NCBI GenBank assembly: GCA_013396635.1
Contig: WBMW01001708.1
Coordinates: forward strand, 1,306,105-1,370,104
Origin: Penelope pileata
Lineage: Eukaryota; Chordata; Aves; Galliformes; Cracidae
DNA: 64,000 nucleotides
Reading direction: 5' to 3'
A program made the translations under genes and the position numbers. Shown in pieces: positions 25,525 to 37,849 of the stretch; the first letter of the stretch is position 1; the number at the start of each line of letters is the position of its first letter. Below the pieces are notes generated by a model. The model searched no databases. It was given only the letters and a program-made list of their open reading frames with translations, and was not told the DNA's origin.

Positions 25525-28030
25525 GTAATCAATTGCAGTCTTTATGTTTTTAAAATATTAACATCAAAGCCAAGCATCTGCTGATGTGTCACTAAGGCTT
25601 CTGTGAATGAACCATTCAAATGCTGTAGACTTCATCCGTTCCTTTATTTAGTGGTAGCTTCTCAAGCAATCCATGCATGAGTTGTCTTCTCAGTGTGCTT
25701 TCTGGCTCTTTGGCTTCAGAATCTTGTAGTAAACACATAGACAAACAAGCACCTTTATAGTGACTTCCAGCCATTGCAGCTTGTAGCTGTGAACTTCTCT
25801 AACTTTACTTCATTTGGTGCAGTTCATGAATGTACTCATTTGACAAATCTCTTGGGAAACTCCTGTCTGTCAGGCACAAGCTAGCTTCTGGCAGATGTTT
25901 CTGGAGACATCCAGTTTACCTGTGTTCCTCTTGCTGCTCAAGCATCTCATACTGCCTGTTTGCCTCACTGTGTCCAGGTAGGAGACAGCAGTGGGAGCTG
26001 GAGTATGTTCAAGGGCCAGGTGCATTTAACTACACAGCTTTTAATCAGGGTCCTTTTTCAAAACACTTAGCAATTAATGATTGCCTTCTGAGAGCTTTTT
26101 GTCTGCATAGGCTAGACAAAAGGTGGAAAGGGAAGTTGCTGGAAAGTTTGAAGTATTTTTTAAAAGTATTCAATGGCAGTAAAGAAGCACTGAGAGAAAT
26201 TGAATCTCTTGATCTGAGGCTGGTGAGTCACCCATGAGAGCTGTGTAATGAAATCATGACTGAAAGCTTTCCTGCATTTCATACCATGCGCTCTCTTGGA
26301 TAGCACCTACCCATGCAAGCTGAATTTCCTAAGAGAAGTGCAATTGTTGAATTTGGAAGCAAGGTAAAATCTAACAGATGAACTGCTCTGCCACATGCAT
26401 TTCTGATGCCTAAGCAGCAACGCTTGTGCACTGAACTTTTGTTAAAAGAAATCGGTAGCTTGGTTGCATAAGTAGCTGTTTTTGAGAGCTCGGTAATTTT
26501 TCTTCGGAAAGGGAAAGTGTTAAAAAAAAAAAAAAGTGGTTCTTATGTGTTCAGACTGAAGTTTTGCATAAACAAGTCACTTTCTTTGATGTAAGCCAGT
26601 ACAGGTAAGCATCATACACTTCTGGTAAGCAGTGGAGGAATGATGAAAGAGGTGATCCCAGAGAAAGGTCAGTGGCAGTAGGTAAATGTATGCAAATGGG
26701 TGGAGGAACTCTGTGAGTGAACATGTGCACCAGGTTAGAAAGAATGGCAAGTTCAACGTGTGGTCTGTTGTGAGAGGTTACTAGAGGCTGTTGGACTCTA
26801 GGACAGTGTTTAGATGATTTAGGAAGTAGTATGTGTCGTATCTAAACTCTCAGTCAATTACTGCAAACATTTCTGAATAAGTTACAGGCTTAGCTGAAAG
26901 GCTGAAGCTGTAAGTAGTGCTTTTATGATTTCTAGCTGCACAGAAACGTTGACAAGCATACTTTTCTCCCCAAGGAAGAATAGGACTGTTATCTCAACTG
27001 CTAGGAATAATCTGGAGCTATTACACGAGTACAGTCATACCGTAGTTGATGCCCAAGAGAACACTTCTGTACATGAAAATCAGATATTGAGCCAATTTGA
27101 GTGATCATTTCCTCAAGGTTAAAATATCACTTTAAAGTTAGCAGAGTCTGCAAGCAGTTCTTAAGTGCTAAAAGTAGCATCACCTAATAGTTCCTGACTT
27201 CTTGAACCTTGAAGAGGCCTTCCTGAACAGAACGCTGTATTTGTTTACCCTTTTTGTGCTGATGTCCACGAGGGATCAGTTCCTCTTGAGCTAACATTTG
27301 CTGTACTCTTTGTTTTTCCTGCTCCTGCTTTGTCTAGTGCATTTTAATGAACTTCCTTCATTGAAAAAGCTTTTATGTGAGAAAAAAACACGTACTTCCT
27401 GTTTGTGCTCTATAACAATACTGTCAAATGAAGAAGTACTGAGCAGTGCCTCTTTTCATGCAGTTTTGTATTTTAATATGGGGAACTCATGGATAAAGGC
27501 ATGATAGTTCTAAAGTGGTGAAATGTGCTATCATGTAGTTGGAATTCAACAGATGTGTTGAAAATCAGTGTTCTGTGTGCTGATGATAGATGGAACATCA
27601 TGTCTGTGTCTTGAGCCTTTAGAGTATTTGCAAAAAAAAAATTTGAAGCCTTTGTCCCATAAGTTCTGTTGAATCTGAAGTGGAATTTGATAAAAGACCT
27701 TTTGGATTGCTCAGGTGATGCAAAGGAGTCTGTGATGATGTCTAAATTATGTTTTCACAATTAGGTATATATTATTGCTTTACAGACCTTTTGTGCTGTC
27801 TGAAAGGTGTTAAACAGCTTCAGTGTTGATGAGAAAAAGACCTCATCTTCAAGGAGTACTCTATATTCTCCCTAACTTTTTCTTATTGACCTGTTGTGCC
27901 CTAACTCCTATCATATAGTTAAATATTGTTCTGTTCAGCCAAAAGGTCAAGCAGTGACAGAAACTGCTGATGCAGAAGTAATAGAATAAATACCATATCA
28001 ATGTTGACAATTTCTTTGACTCTCCTTAAG
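25525..28030 (+). other. KMT2C: Intron 11 (phase 1)
   Basis: A 2.5 kb intron bounded by gtaatc and tccttaag. No repeat family was recognised. It contains a well-formed exon-like segment (26111-26222), listed separately, and a 14-nt A run at 26522-26535. Confidence 0.88.
26111..26222 (+). other. Candidate cryptic (poison) exon in intron 11
   Basis: The segment is 112 nt, purine-rich with many GAA/AAG-type words. It is preceded by ctttttgtctgcatag with an upstream branch-like ttaat, and followed by the strong donor gtgagt. Spliced between exons 11 and 12 (phase 1), the junction would read GGC TAG, giving an immediate stop; the length is also not a multiple of three. One other frame is open across it. 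It looks like an exon but cannot encode KMT2C protein, so it is either a chance pseudo-exon or a regulatory poison exon. No expression evidence is available here. Confidence 0.3.
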
Positions 28031-28144
28031 CTTGTACGAATGAAATGGGAGTGGAAGGTGGTGGAGAGGATGTGACATTTCAGGAACAGCCCATTACTGA
28101 TAATGGCCCTGGTCAAGAATCAGCTGCTGGATGTGTCACAGATG
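28031..28144 (+). CDS. KMT2C: KMT2C exon 12 (acidic linker)
   Basis: A short exon encodes acidic, low-complexity linker: EMGVEGGGEDV, then FQEQPITDNG, then ESAAGCVTD. The EM-VEG and QES motifs align with the human linker (EMEVEG and QEST, from memory). The acceptor is tctccttaag and the donor gtaagg. Both ends are phase 1. No domain is present. It lies between the first four PHD fingers and the large linker exon, and probably forms part of a flexible tether. Confidence 0.9.
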
Positions 28145-30050
28145 GTAAGGAACAGTTTTGCAGTCTGAGAAAATAACACTACGGTGTTCAGAACCTTTTC
28201 CCATTCAGTGGAGTTTGTCGTGCTTTATGAATTTAAGGGAAAAAATGTTTGGAAAGCAGTAGGACGCAAATTGCTTAGGTTCCACTATCGGAACGCGTAG
28301 GCAATAACATTAATTTTTTTGTTAATGTAGCATTCTGTTCAAGGCAAAGATAGTCTTCAGAATATTTGTGTAAGAAAAAGTCACTTCAGTTGTTTGTTAG
28401 GAATGACTTTCTCCTTAAGCTGGAAAAACAGATACTTTTGTGTCTGTTTCTCTTCAAGTCTCTTTTGTTTGTAGCTGCAAATAACTGGTTTGGATGAATC
28501 TTCCCATGTGTGTTTTGGGGCACACCTTAGAACTTTCCAGATTGTGTGCTTTATGTCTGTAACTCTGCAAGTGTATGTTTGGTTAAGTTTTTCTCCTTTT
28601 TTTTTTCTTTTTTTCTTTTTTTTCCATTTGCAAATAGAAGAATTTGTTTAATAAAGCACATGCAGCCAGGGTGTGCTGCAGTGGGTGATCACTAACGTTC
28701 TGGGAATAAATGCATCTTACAATCACGCAGCAAGTACCAGCCAGAGGAAAGAACACAAATGGAATGGGTTCTGGGTCAAGTCATCTAAGTGTGTTAGTGA
28801 TTGATAGTAGTGGTGAAGCACTTTCACGTGTGTCACATCCACCTTACCCCACAATAAAGGAGGAAAGGAAAATCAAGAAACATGAATGTAAAGCCAACGT
28901 AAAAAAAATCTCCCAGGTTATCTGTGATCACCACGTTATGTTTCATAGCTTGTAGGAGGTACAAGGGCCATGATGTAAAACTTTGATCAGGGATGACGCA
29001 TCGATAGTAAAACGGTAGGCTTTGAACTGCAGTGGCTGAGGAGTTTGTGTAGCAGTGTGAATCTGAGAGTGCAAGTGCAGCAGAAAGTAAGTGGACTGTA
29101 AGAGAGTCCATCAAAAGAAGGTATTAGAGGCCAAATTCAGAGCAAACAATGTGGTCCTCCGTGGAATGAATACAAAACTGCAACTCCTCCACAAAGAAAG
29201 CTGTGAATGAAATGTGCTTCATTTGATAACAGAAAAGGCTAGACAAATACTTGCAAAGGAAATATTTAAGATGTTACTGAATTGATGAACTATATAAACT
29301 ATTTCTGTTTCAGGTGATTTCCTGAAGTCTAGAAGAGCACTAGGAGGGAAATGTTTTTTGTTTGTATATGTCCTGTTATTCATCTTAGCTGTGTTGGCTT
29401 TTTGGAAGAGTTGGGACAGATGCCTTAAGTTCATAAACTTATGCCATCATATATCTTCAATAAACACAGATGAAAAATGAGAGGCTACTTTTAGCTGACT
29501 ACTTGGAAATGTTTGTTCAGATTGCTCAAAAATTAATCTAAGGTCTGCTGAATGCTCTTTATTTTAAAGCAACATTCCTTGTTGCTTACTGTAACTTATT
29601 CATCTATGTCAACTTGACTCACAGCAACAGAGTGATGGGAGCTTTGCTAGTACTTGCATTTGGAAGTATTTTTTATGTATTGTTGCTAACTGAGAAGCTG
29701 CTACTGGTACCTTAATGGAATCTTATTTTCCCTCAGTGCCTTTTTGTAGAAAACACGAAGGCACAAGTTTGAGCTTGTGCCTGAAAATGTCCTACTTGTG
29801 AGTGACTCTGCGATGTTTTACGGGGCAAAAAAAGAGATTGTAGTAATCTATTTTTAGGATATATTCCCGCTGTTCAAACATAGGTGCAACAAAAGATATT
29901 TATAAAGTATGTTTTAAGATATGTATAAAATTCACTTAAATAGAGTGATAGTACGGGTTGTGCGTGATGAATGCCGGGTATACTTGTTGACCAGCACACC
30001 TGTGTATGTTGTTCATCGTCATACTGAGCTTTTAATATGATTCTACTTAG
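28145..30050 (+). other. KMT2C: Intron region between exons 12 and 14
   Basis: This 1.9 kb stretch is bounded by gtaagg and ttctacttag. It contains a strong pyrimidine tract (about 28588-28627) and, a little downstream, the weak exon 13 candidate at 28741-28812. If that exon is not used, this is one phase-1 intron. I see no repeat family. Confidence 0.8.
28741..28812 (+). CDS. KMT2C: Candidate KMT2C exon 13 (diverged linker exon)
   Basis: Human KMT2C has a short phase 1-1 exon here that ends in Ser-Ser (from memory). This 72-nt segment has a phase-1 acceptor (agtaccag) and a phase-1 donor (gtgaag). It encodes GSGSSHLSVLVIDSS, which lines up without gaps against the human SES..DSLLIAVSS tail. 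Inclusion and skipping both keep the frame. Against it: the acceptor has almost no pyrimidine tract, another cag lies ten bases upstream, and the frame is closed by a taa at 28707. It is either a weakly spliced diverged exon or a coincidence. Confidence 0.4.
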
Positions 30051-30790
30051 TTACAGACATATCACCAGAAGAAAAGACCACAGAACTGGAAACAGAAGTC
30101 TCTAATGAAGTTAATTCTGCTGAAATGGAAATGTCTCCTAAAAAGACACCAACATCTGGTGACAGTCAGACTGAGAAAATGACGGAAGTGATGGAAGGCG
30201 TGCAAGCTGTAACACAGCAGGAGTTAGACAAACAAGTGGAAGAGACACAGCTACCCCAAGGTAGTGCTGAGGTGTCAGAAGTATCCACAGTAGACTCTCG
30301 GTCTCTGTCTTCTGTACCTGAGGCCATAACCGTGACGCCAGAAATACAAGGGACTGAAAGTAAAGGAGATGGTTGTGTCCATGTAGAGCAACAACTGGAA
30401 ATAATAAAAGTACAAAAAGAGGTAGAAAAAGGAGAAACCCATGAAAAGTCAGAAACACCAGCTCTCCTAGAAGTAAAAACTCTTTCTGCAAATGAAGGTG
30501 TTGCGAACAGTTCACCAGTTGCAGACAAACCCATAAAATCACCAGCTGAGACTTACCCCTCACTTCCCCCATCAGTTAACATAAACAAGACAAATGTGTC
30601 TTCCTCACCGGATGTTTCCTTAGACTTGCATTCTGCACGAGATGTACAGCACACTCAGCCCCCAGCGTTGCCTTCCACTGCTGGAAGTGCTCTCCCAACG
30701 ACTTACATATCAGTCACTCCAAAAATTGGCATGGGGAAACCAGCCATCACCAAACGAAAATTTTCTCCTGGAAGACCCAGGTCAAGACAG
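30051..30790 (+). CDS. KMT2C: KMT2C exon 14 (large linker exon, AT-hook-like end)
   Basis: This is the largest exon in the window, 246 codons. Most of it is a disordered Ser/Thr/Glu/Val-rich linker that is poorly conserved. The last 30 or so residues are strongly conserved: TTYISVTPKIGMGKPAITK, then KRKFSPGRPRSRQ, whose GRP core resembles an AT-hook DNA-binding motif. The acceptor is ttctacttag and the donor gtaagc. It starts phase 1 and ends on a whole codon. Two minus-strand frames (30138-30572, 30166-30534) and the plus-strand Met at 30125 are shadows or internal to this exon. The human Y816 position lies in the conserved TTYISVTP stretch (memory). Confidence 0.97.
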
Positions 30791-32448
30791 GTAAGCATGC
30801 AGAATATTTCATTATGTATTTATGAAGCACGTATTAGTTAGAATTTCAGTATAATCCATTGAATTTGCTTATTTTTTTAGAATACAGTATGCCTTTATTC
30901 TCCCGAGTGTGTAGTCAATTTCTTCAAGACAGTAATATCATGTTAAAGAATTGGAAGGTCAGACATCATGAAGGTTTTGTAGTGAGAATTACGGTTTCTT
31001 TTGGATCATGCTTAGAGAAAAATAAAATATTTGTTATACTTTTAGTATATATGTTACAAATGCTGATAAACACTATGCGTCTTCCATCTTCTCGCTCTTT
31101 TTCATATACTCATATTTTGGCTAATACTTCTAAAATGTGTAAACATTTCTTAAAGTGACTGCCATAGAAACATCTGCAACAACACTGTTTCCATCATGCT
31201 TCCAGATTTTTTTGTGGTCAGTATTTTAACGGTGTTGCAAATAATTTAATGGCTTTGTTCTATGAGCAAATACTGTCTGATATCAGTTGTTGTGGTTTGA
31301 CTAGGATTAAATTTGATAATGGAGAGGATGCTCAAGTCTGCAGCTTTCTGCTCTGTTCTAATCACGTAGTTGTGGGAAAAGTATGAAAAAGTATGTCAGT
31401 GTGACAAACTGCTGCTTCATTTCTGTTTTCTTCACAATTTTATTTATTTGGGACCTCCTGGTTGAGCATTTAACATTTTTATGAACTTTGAACATGATAG
31501 CTAAAGGTTCAAAAATACAGTCAAATTTTGGTTCTTAAGTTATGAGACTGTTCTGAAAAGGTTAAAATAAATAATAAAAGACAGCAGATACAAAGCATTC
31601 AATTTGGAAGGTCTTAGAGTATCTCTGGGTTAGTTGTTTATTTTTTGTTCTCATATGCAAGCGCAGCAGAGCTCGTAGAAATTACAGTGAACTAAAAATG
31701 AACCGTTGAGCTAACATGAAGAAAGTGTTTGATTACTTCTGCTCTGTTGTTGTTTTAAAGTGAACAAACATGATCACTTTGAAAAATCATTTTCCTAATA
31801 ATATGTACTATCTTAAGAATTAAATTTATTTCCTCATTTAACAATTTGCCTTAGATTATCATGAAATTTTCAAAAGGGGTGGAGCTCTTAAGCAGTATAA
31901 AATAAGACTGAGTGTTCTGTTGGGGAATTTCCTTATTCTTGTTTCATGTTCCAGCAGAAGTTGTATTTATTTTTCTAAGCAATTTGCCCCTGCTCTTAAT
32001 GGAGACCAGTATTATGGTGCTGCTGATAAAATCAGTTGAGTGCCAGAGTGCCCATTTAGGACAACGCGAAGACTGATCCCCAGCTGTAAATGCAGTGATG
32101 CTAACTTAATGTAATCTGTTCACTATTTTGGAAGTTCTGTTTTCAAATAAAAAGGTACTTGGCATCTTGCAGTACCTGTTGCAGAACTGGACAAGTTACT
32201 TGTAAAATTAATGAGCTACCTTCAAAAAAAAATTGTTGAGATCTGGAAAGATTTGCTTTGATTTTGGCAATCTTTGACTCATGCTTTAAAGGCATATTAA
32301 GCTGGAACTTAAGTGAATAATAATTTCTGGTAAGAAAAGCACGTGCATATTTTGTTTTAAGTCCCGGTATGCTGAATCTACTTTCCATTGATTGAATAAT
32401 CAGGTTCAGGTCAGGCACAGACCAGCACTTTGTGGAAATCGGTGACAG

Positions 32449-32515
32449 TGAATATACTGAATATACTATATTCTGACAGTGAGTATATGAAAATTTTTTT
32501 ATCTGAATATACATG
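32449..32515. repeat. Short degenerate repeat of GAATATACT words
   Basis: Three or four copies of GAATATAC or GAGTATAT-like words and two copies of TGACAGTGA sit in about 65 nt. It looks like a small local duplication with no known function. Confidence 0.6.
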
Positions 32516-35500
32516 ATTTGTGAAAGATAGACACTGTTTTCCTAACCTTCTACCAGCAATCTAAGTTTAATGTAACTAATTGGTAGGGATTTGGTTTTTG
32601 GCATCTTCTTCAGCCTTTTCACTGTCTAATGCTGTTATGTTGCTTCTTGTCAGGACATGGTTTGTGAGCTGCAGCTAGGTGAGTGCTTAGCAACAGCGTA
32701 AAGAGCAGGAAAATAAGATTAACAAATCACACAAAATAGGATTGGATTATTTTTATTATTTGGAGATTGTTGCCTCCATACTTGGTGAAGCTCAAGTTGG
32801 ACCCAAAACTGCTTTCTCTTATTGCACAAAGGAGCTGTCATTGCAGAAGTGATCACTTCTCCAGGACCACACAGGTTTAAATTAGATGCTTCGTTAAGTG
32901 TGTGGTTGCTCCATGGGTGTGCTGATGGTAGCCAGTTCTCACAGATGGCAATATTCTCCACTTTCCCTTAGAAAATGTGAATCTTCATGTGTAATCTGCC
33001 TTCTTAGAATGTCCTGTTTCTTTTATAAGAAAATGAAAAAAAATCCATTGCAATGGATTTATGTAACTTTGTGTGAAGAAGAATAGGAAAAATATCTCTG
33101 GATCCCATGAATATATTTTTTCTCAACTTTGTAAGACACATAAGTTGGGCCTTCACTAGAGCCAGAGGAATCCATATACATGAATAGTTTCTGATTTGGA
33201 TTTGTTATCATTAAATTTAAGTTACTGTGCTGTGCATTAGGATGAATGATTGTCTCTTTCTTCAAAATCTATGAATACAATTGCTAATAAAATATATTTG
33301 GATAATTATTCAGTTTCAGTATTAAATGAAAAGTCATTTATAAGTCTCGCTAGGGAAAGCAAGAAGGGCTTCTTCAAATACATGAATAACCATAGGAAAA
33401 CTAGCTACAGGTAAGCCTTCAGTCTCTGAGGCCATTCTAGTGAGAGCCCACCATCCACCCAGCTTGGCATCTCACTGGCTTCCTGTGTTTTTCACTCTCT
33501 TCTGTTTGTTACCCTGTTCTGTTATGGAGCCAAATTGTCTTTTCCATGTATCCTGAGTGCAGCTCGTAGATCAGAGATACTTGCTAGTAGCTGCCAGCAC
33601 AACAAAGTTGTTAGAATGCTGACCTCAGAGTTGTAGCTGTGCACTGTTTTCTCTGTGGAATGCATAGATTGTCCACCCATGCCTATAAATAATTTTCAGA
33701 TTTATGCTAGGGAGAAGAATCTCTGCTTTGATCTTTTTCATTATCTTTTTCCTGAAGGAGCAATCTCAGAAGAAGTTGTCACATAAGTTAGTTGGTGACT
33801 AATCTGACATTTATCTAGTTTGAAATAAATCTTTGCAAGAAAAACAGGGTTATTTTTTCAACAAATGTATGTTTTTAGTGGTATTGGGTGTACTTATGTA
33901 TCTGAATGGAACAAATTGGAAGTCACCAGTTATTTTTGCAACAGTGCCTTGAATTGGTGAGTGTAATGTGAAGACAATGACTGGAGGGTGTTACAGTGTA
34001 AAACTGGTAGGTAGACTTAAGAGTGATCTGTGATATTATATTATTGAGTAGAAAATAAACTTCTGCTGGATTTGTTTTACTTTAAGCATTATTTTAGAGT
34101 GCATTCCATGGAAAGTAGCAATTAGACAAAATAAAGGTATTCATTCTCATCATGAAGGTACTGATAATCCATCTTAGATGGCTCACTGTGTATTTCTAGG
34201 TGTTTGAAGAGATTTTCTAAAATTACACTGAAAAATGAAAAACATGATGGGCTCAGATGCAAGTTCTTCTTTGGGTGTTGTGGCCTTTTCACTATCTTCC
34301 ATTACATGGTACTCCTTTAGTCTGTTACTATAGTGGTGGTGTTGAAAAAAAAGCTTTAAAAGGGTTTGTTTAAAGGTTTAGTTTTTCTGAGGGTTTTTCT
34401 GGTTTTTGTTTTGTTTTTGTGAGGCGAGCTGTATTTTGGACAGATTAAATGTTGTTCACAACCCTAACATTACATTAGATGTTAAAATGAAAGTGCAGGT
34501 TTGTGTATCTGCGGTTGCAGTCTACTTCATAAAGTATTAAGCTGCACAACACAGCCAGTGGTAATTGAGTGAGATCTCCTGACCCTCGATGACATTGTGC
34601 TTCCTTTTGTTATAACTTACTTGCAGCTGTGCTGTTCAATTTGGAGTACTCAGGGATGCGATGGGGAATTAGAGCTTCCTGTTTCTGTCAAAGGACATAA
34701 TTATTGCCACAAATAGAACTTTCTTCACTGTTGTGTGGTAACAGGCATTAATTAAAAGCCAAAATATAATTAATGCATCTCTTTGATGTAATTCATTTGT
34801 TCAAAGTATTGTGGAAGTGTGTGTTTTTAATTAAGTTTATCTGACCAAGAATTCAAATGGTTCTGATCTACAATAAAACTTGGATTAAATTTCCAATTTA
34901 ATTCTGAACAATACAGTTCATGAATCATATACAATTCATTGTGTTTTGAAAGACCGAATATTTCATATTCAGATTTAATATTCTATTTGCTTTTTAATCT
35001 TTTCAATATAGTTAATCATTAGAGAAGTGTATCTTCTTAAAAGGGAAAATGATTTTGTACATCCCCAACGAGAGTAGGTGCTTGTAGTTGTTGATTAAGT
35101 GTTTTCAGCATGTTGGAGCTCATGTCCCCTCCCTTACAGGTTGATGGAGAGATCGTTCCTGTGATAATATAAGTTTTCTTTGTGCTGCTGTACAGATTTT
35201 CTTTGAGTTGCCGTGTTATAAGAACAATTACTTAGCACACACCATGAATTTTAGTAATACAGGGAAACTATAACTGAAATGCAGTAAGAGTTCTAACTTT
35301 ATCCTGCTAGAATCAAAAGTTATTAAAAAGTTATTAAAAATCAGGCTGGCATAGTAAGGTTAGATGCCATATTGCCACGGATCTGTTGATGTGGTTGCTG
35401 AGCGGTGCGACAGTGCTTACTAAGATGGTGACATTTTGACAGAAAGGGAGCGGATTAATAAACGACAGGACTCTTGGCAGGACAGAATCAGACTCCAGCC

Positions 35501-35519
35501 TTTCTGTTTCTGTCTGGTG

Positions 35520-36500
35520 GAAGTTGTTACAGCCTGCAGGAGTGAGATTCACCTCGAGGGCCCACTGCAGCCATGGAGGCGGGCATGGGGTGCGCCCGGC
35601 CTACCCGGGCCTTGTCCTGCTGTGCCTCACGGTGCCCCTTGATCTGAGGATCAAGACTCTTTCTGTGGAAGCTTCTTTCTCCCTTTCCTCCGATTTCTAA
35701 CTCAGTGCAGCTGTGCCCATGTTGTGTCATGAATGTCAGCCACAAATGTGCACAGGGCCTCTTCCCATGGGGCACAGGTCTGGGTGTGCAGGTATGCACC
35801 TGGTAGAGGGTGTTGAGCCCTTGCATCTGCAGAGCCGTCTGTGTGCTGACTGATGGATTGAAGTCAGGCAACATGCTGGAGTAGAAAACCTTGCAGTTCA
35901 AACTGTTGAACCAAGTGTGCTCATTTTAACCCAAATGCAGGCCAGCTCAGCTGCAGTATTGGTGGGGAAACGGGGATAATGATGGGTAGCTGAAAACACA
36001 CAGGTGGTCTTCTGGCCACAAAGCAGATTGTAGCATGCGTGTCTGATTGCGCTTTTGGGTGGGAAAAGTTGGGAAGTTTTTATTTTTTTGAGTGCTGTAT
36101 TGTCTGTATTCCCTTTTTCATGCAGGCATGGCTAAACTCCAAGAAAGTAGATTTGTACTGAATACCGCTGTGTCTGCACTGTGAGTTGTACCACTTGGAC
36201 AACATAAGCATTGTTAAAATGCAACTTTTCCGTGTAATTAAGCTTTTAGGTCACTGACAGGTACTTCTTCTGGATCTATTGTGCCAGTTTGAGTGCTGGG
36301 CAGCTGGAGGGTGCTGCCAACCCAGCTCTGCAGGCAGAAGGCACTGTGAGGTTTCCCCCAGCTCAGCAAGCTCCTGGCTTGCACTCACCTCCAGCAGCAG
36401 ACCAAGCTACCTGGCTGTGCCAGGAGTGCGTCCGGGAGGTCTTGTCCACGAGATTAGTGGATGGGTGGCCCTGTTCTTCAGCCTGTGTAGCTGTTAGCAG
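35520..36500 (+). pseudogene. GC-rich pocket with broken coding-like frames
   Basis: GC and CpG content rises sharply in two blocks (about 35520-35900 and 36280-36500) inside AT-rich intron 14. On the plus strand, open frames broken by stops give a hydrophobic start (LVLLCLTVPLDL), then Cys-containing runs (SVQLCPCCVMN, LSPCICRAVC), and in the second block WLCQECVRE and DGW. By eye, the spacing faintly recalls the extracellular part of IL-17 receptor E/C-like proteins, but this is unscored and may be wrong. No start, splice sites or intact frame support a working gene. A minus-strand 124-aa frame in the first block is probably a shadow. Confidence 0.2.
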
Positions 36501-37729
36501 TGTGAGTTACAGTCAGAGGTGAATATACAGTTTGATGAATTGTTGGTTCCAAAGAAAATGTTTCCCGCACATTCTTTCTGGAGAATTTCATTTCAGAAAA
36601 ATGTATTTCTCAAAGGTGTCTCGTTTAGGACTTATTATTATACATGAGTTTATTCCATATTATCCATGCTGTCCTACTGCTGCATGTCATTCTCGAGCAG
36701 GTAAACCTGTATGTCTTTCCGTTTGTTTAACTTCTCATCATACTATTATGTATTTGTTCCTCTCCCAAACTTAGAATTAGGAAAATGTGTTATCCTTCAA
36801 ATATTCTCAGCTGTAAATTCAGAATGAAGGTGAAGGTATCTATTCCAGAGCCTTTGTGTAGAGTTCAGGAATGTCTTCCACAGATTTTAGTGTGCATGAG
36901 GAACTTCAACATCATTTTGTGTACATCTTAATCTTAGCACTTTCTTCTTGTTTTGCTGTATTTCTTGTGAAGAATTACAGAATGTATCACCATGGTGGGA
37001 ACTGTATAAATAGAGATAATAATATAATCAATTACTTGAAAAGAGTTTGTAGGTACGCTGAATGTCAATTACATATATAAAAATTATATAATTATTTGAT
37101 ATCACAGCGTAACATGAAAACACTAGGGTGAAAAAGCCTTAGTAGTGGGATTTTCTAATGGTTTATTTATGGCAAACTTGCAGGAGAGAGATGTTTTATT
37201 AATTACCATGGCTATTTTTCTTTTATTTTTTTCTATGGTATGTTTATATTCCTTTTGTTTCATGTACTTCTAAGATTAGTCGTAGCTGTGCTTGTCAGCA
37301 GTTCACTCTCAAACAATGAATAAGAACATCTGTTCTTTCAAAATGGGATTTGAAGTGCAAAAAGGGTATCCTGTTGTCTTAGAGAGCTGCCTCCTCAGTT
37401 TGATGCAATACAGTTTAGGGCTGTAATTTACTGTTGTTATGATTGACTGCTTTATATTTGTATTATGTTTTGTTTATAAAACTCACTTTGTTGTACTTAA
37501 CCATCACTTCGAGGTTTATTTGTTTCAGTGTAAGATTCAATGACAGCCTAAAAATTTCCCACCTTCCTCTCACTCAGTGTGAACTAATTTACTAGTTAAT
37601 GTAGAAATGCCTATGCCTGCATGTGCTTTGCTTTTCAGATTTTTTTTGTTGCTTGCTTTTTTTTCTTTTTTCTTTTTTTTTTATGTTGCGAAGTTTTATA
37701 CATCTATTTTCTCACCTACCGTATCCTAG

Positions 37730-37849
37730 GGGGCTTGGAGTACCAATAATACAGTCAGCCCACCTTCCTGGTCCCCAGACATTTCAGAAGGTCGGGACAT
37801 TTTTAAATCCAGACAGCTTCCTGGCAGTGCCATTTGGAGCATCAAAGTG
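37730..37849 (+). CDS. KMT2C: KMT2C exon 15 (linker)
   Basis: Forty codons encode GAWSTNNTVSPPSWSPDISEG, broken here at 20 residues, and then LPGSAIWSIKV. The segment is highly similar to mammalian KMT2C. Starting and ending on whole codons makes this a symmetric phase 0-0 exon. The acceptor is gtatcctag behind a T/C-rich tract, and the donor is gtaaat. No domain is known here; the Trp and Pro-rich pattern suggests a conserved short interaction segment, which is inference. The Met-initiated frame starting at 37623 is intron read-through. Confidence 0.96.

Larger units (their letters stand above)
30791..37729 (+). other. KMT2C: Intron 14 (phase 0), 6.9 kb
   Basis: The intron is bounded by gtaagc and gtatcctag. 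It is mostly AT-rich with no recognised repeat family. Two things stand out: a short repeat of GAATATACT-type words near 32449-32515, and a GC-richer pocket at 35.5-36.5 kb with interrupted coding-like frames, listed separately. Confidence 0.88.

Noticed and set aside
30138..30572. Two overlapping minus-strand frames of 122-144 codons opposite exon 14
   Set aside because: They are antisense to a well-supported KMT2C exon and have no splice or similarity support; shadows of the coding strand.
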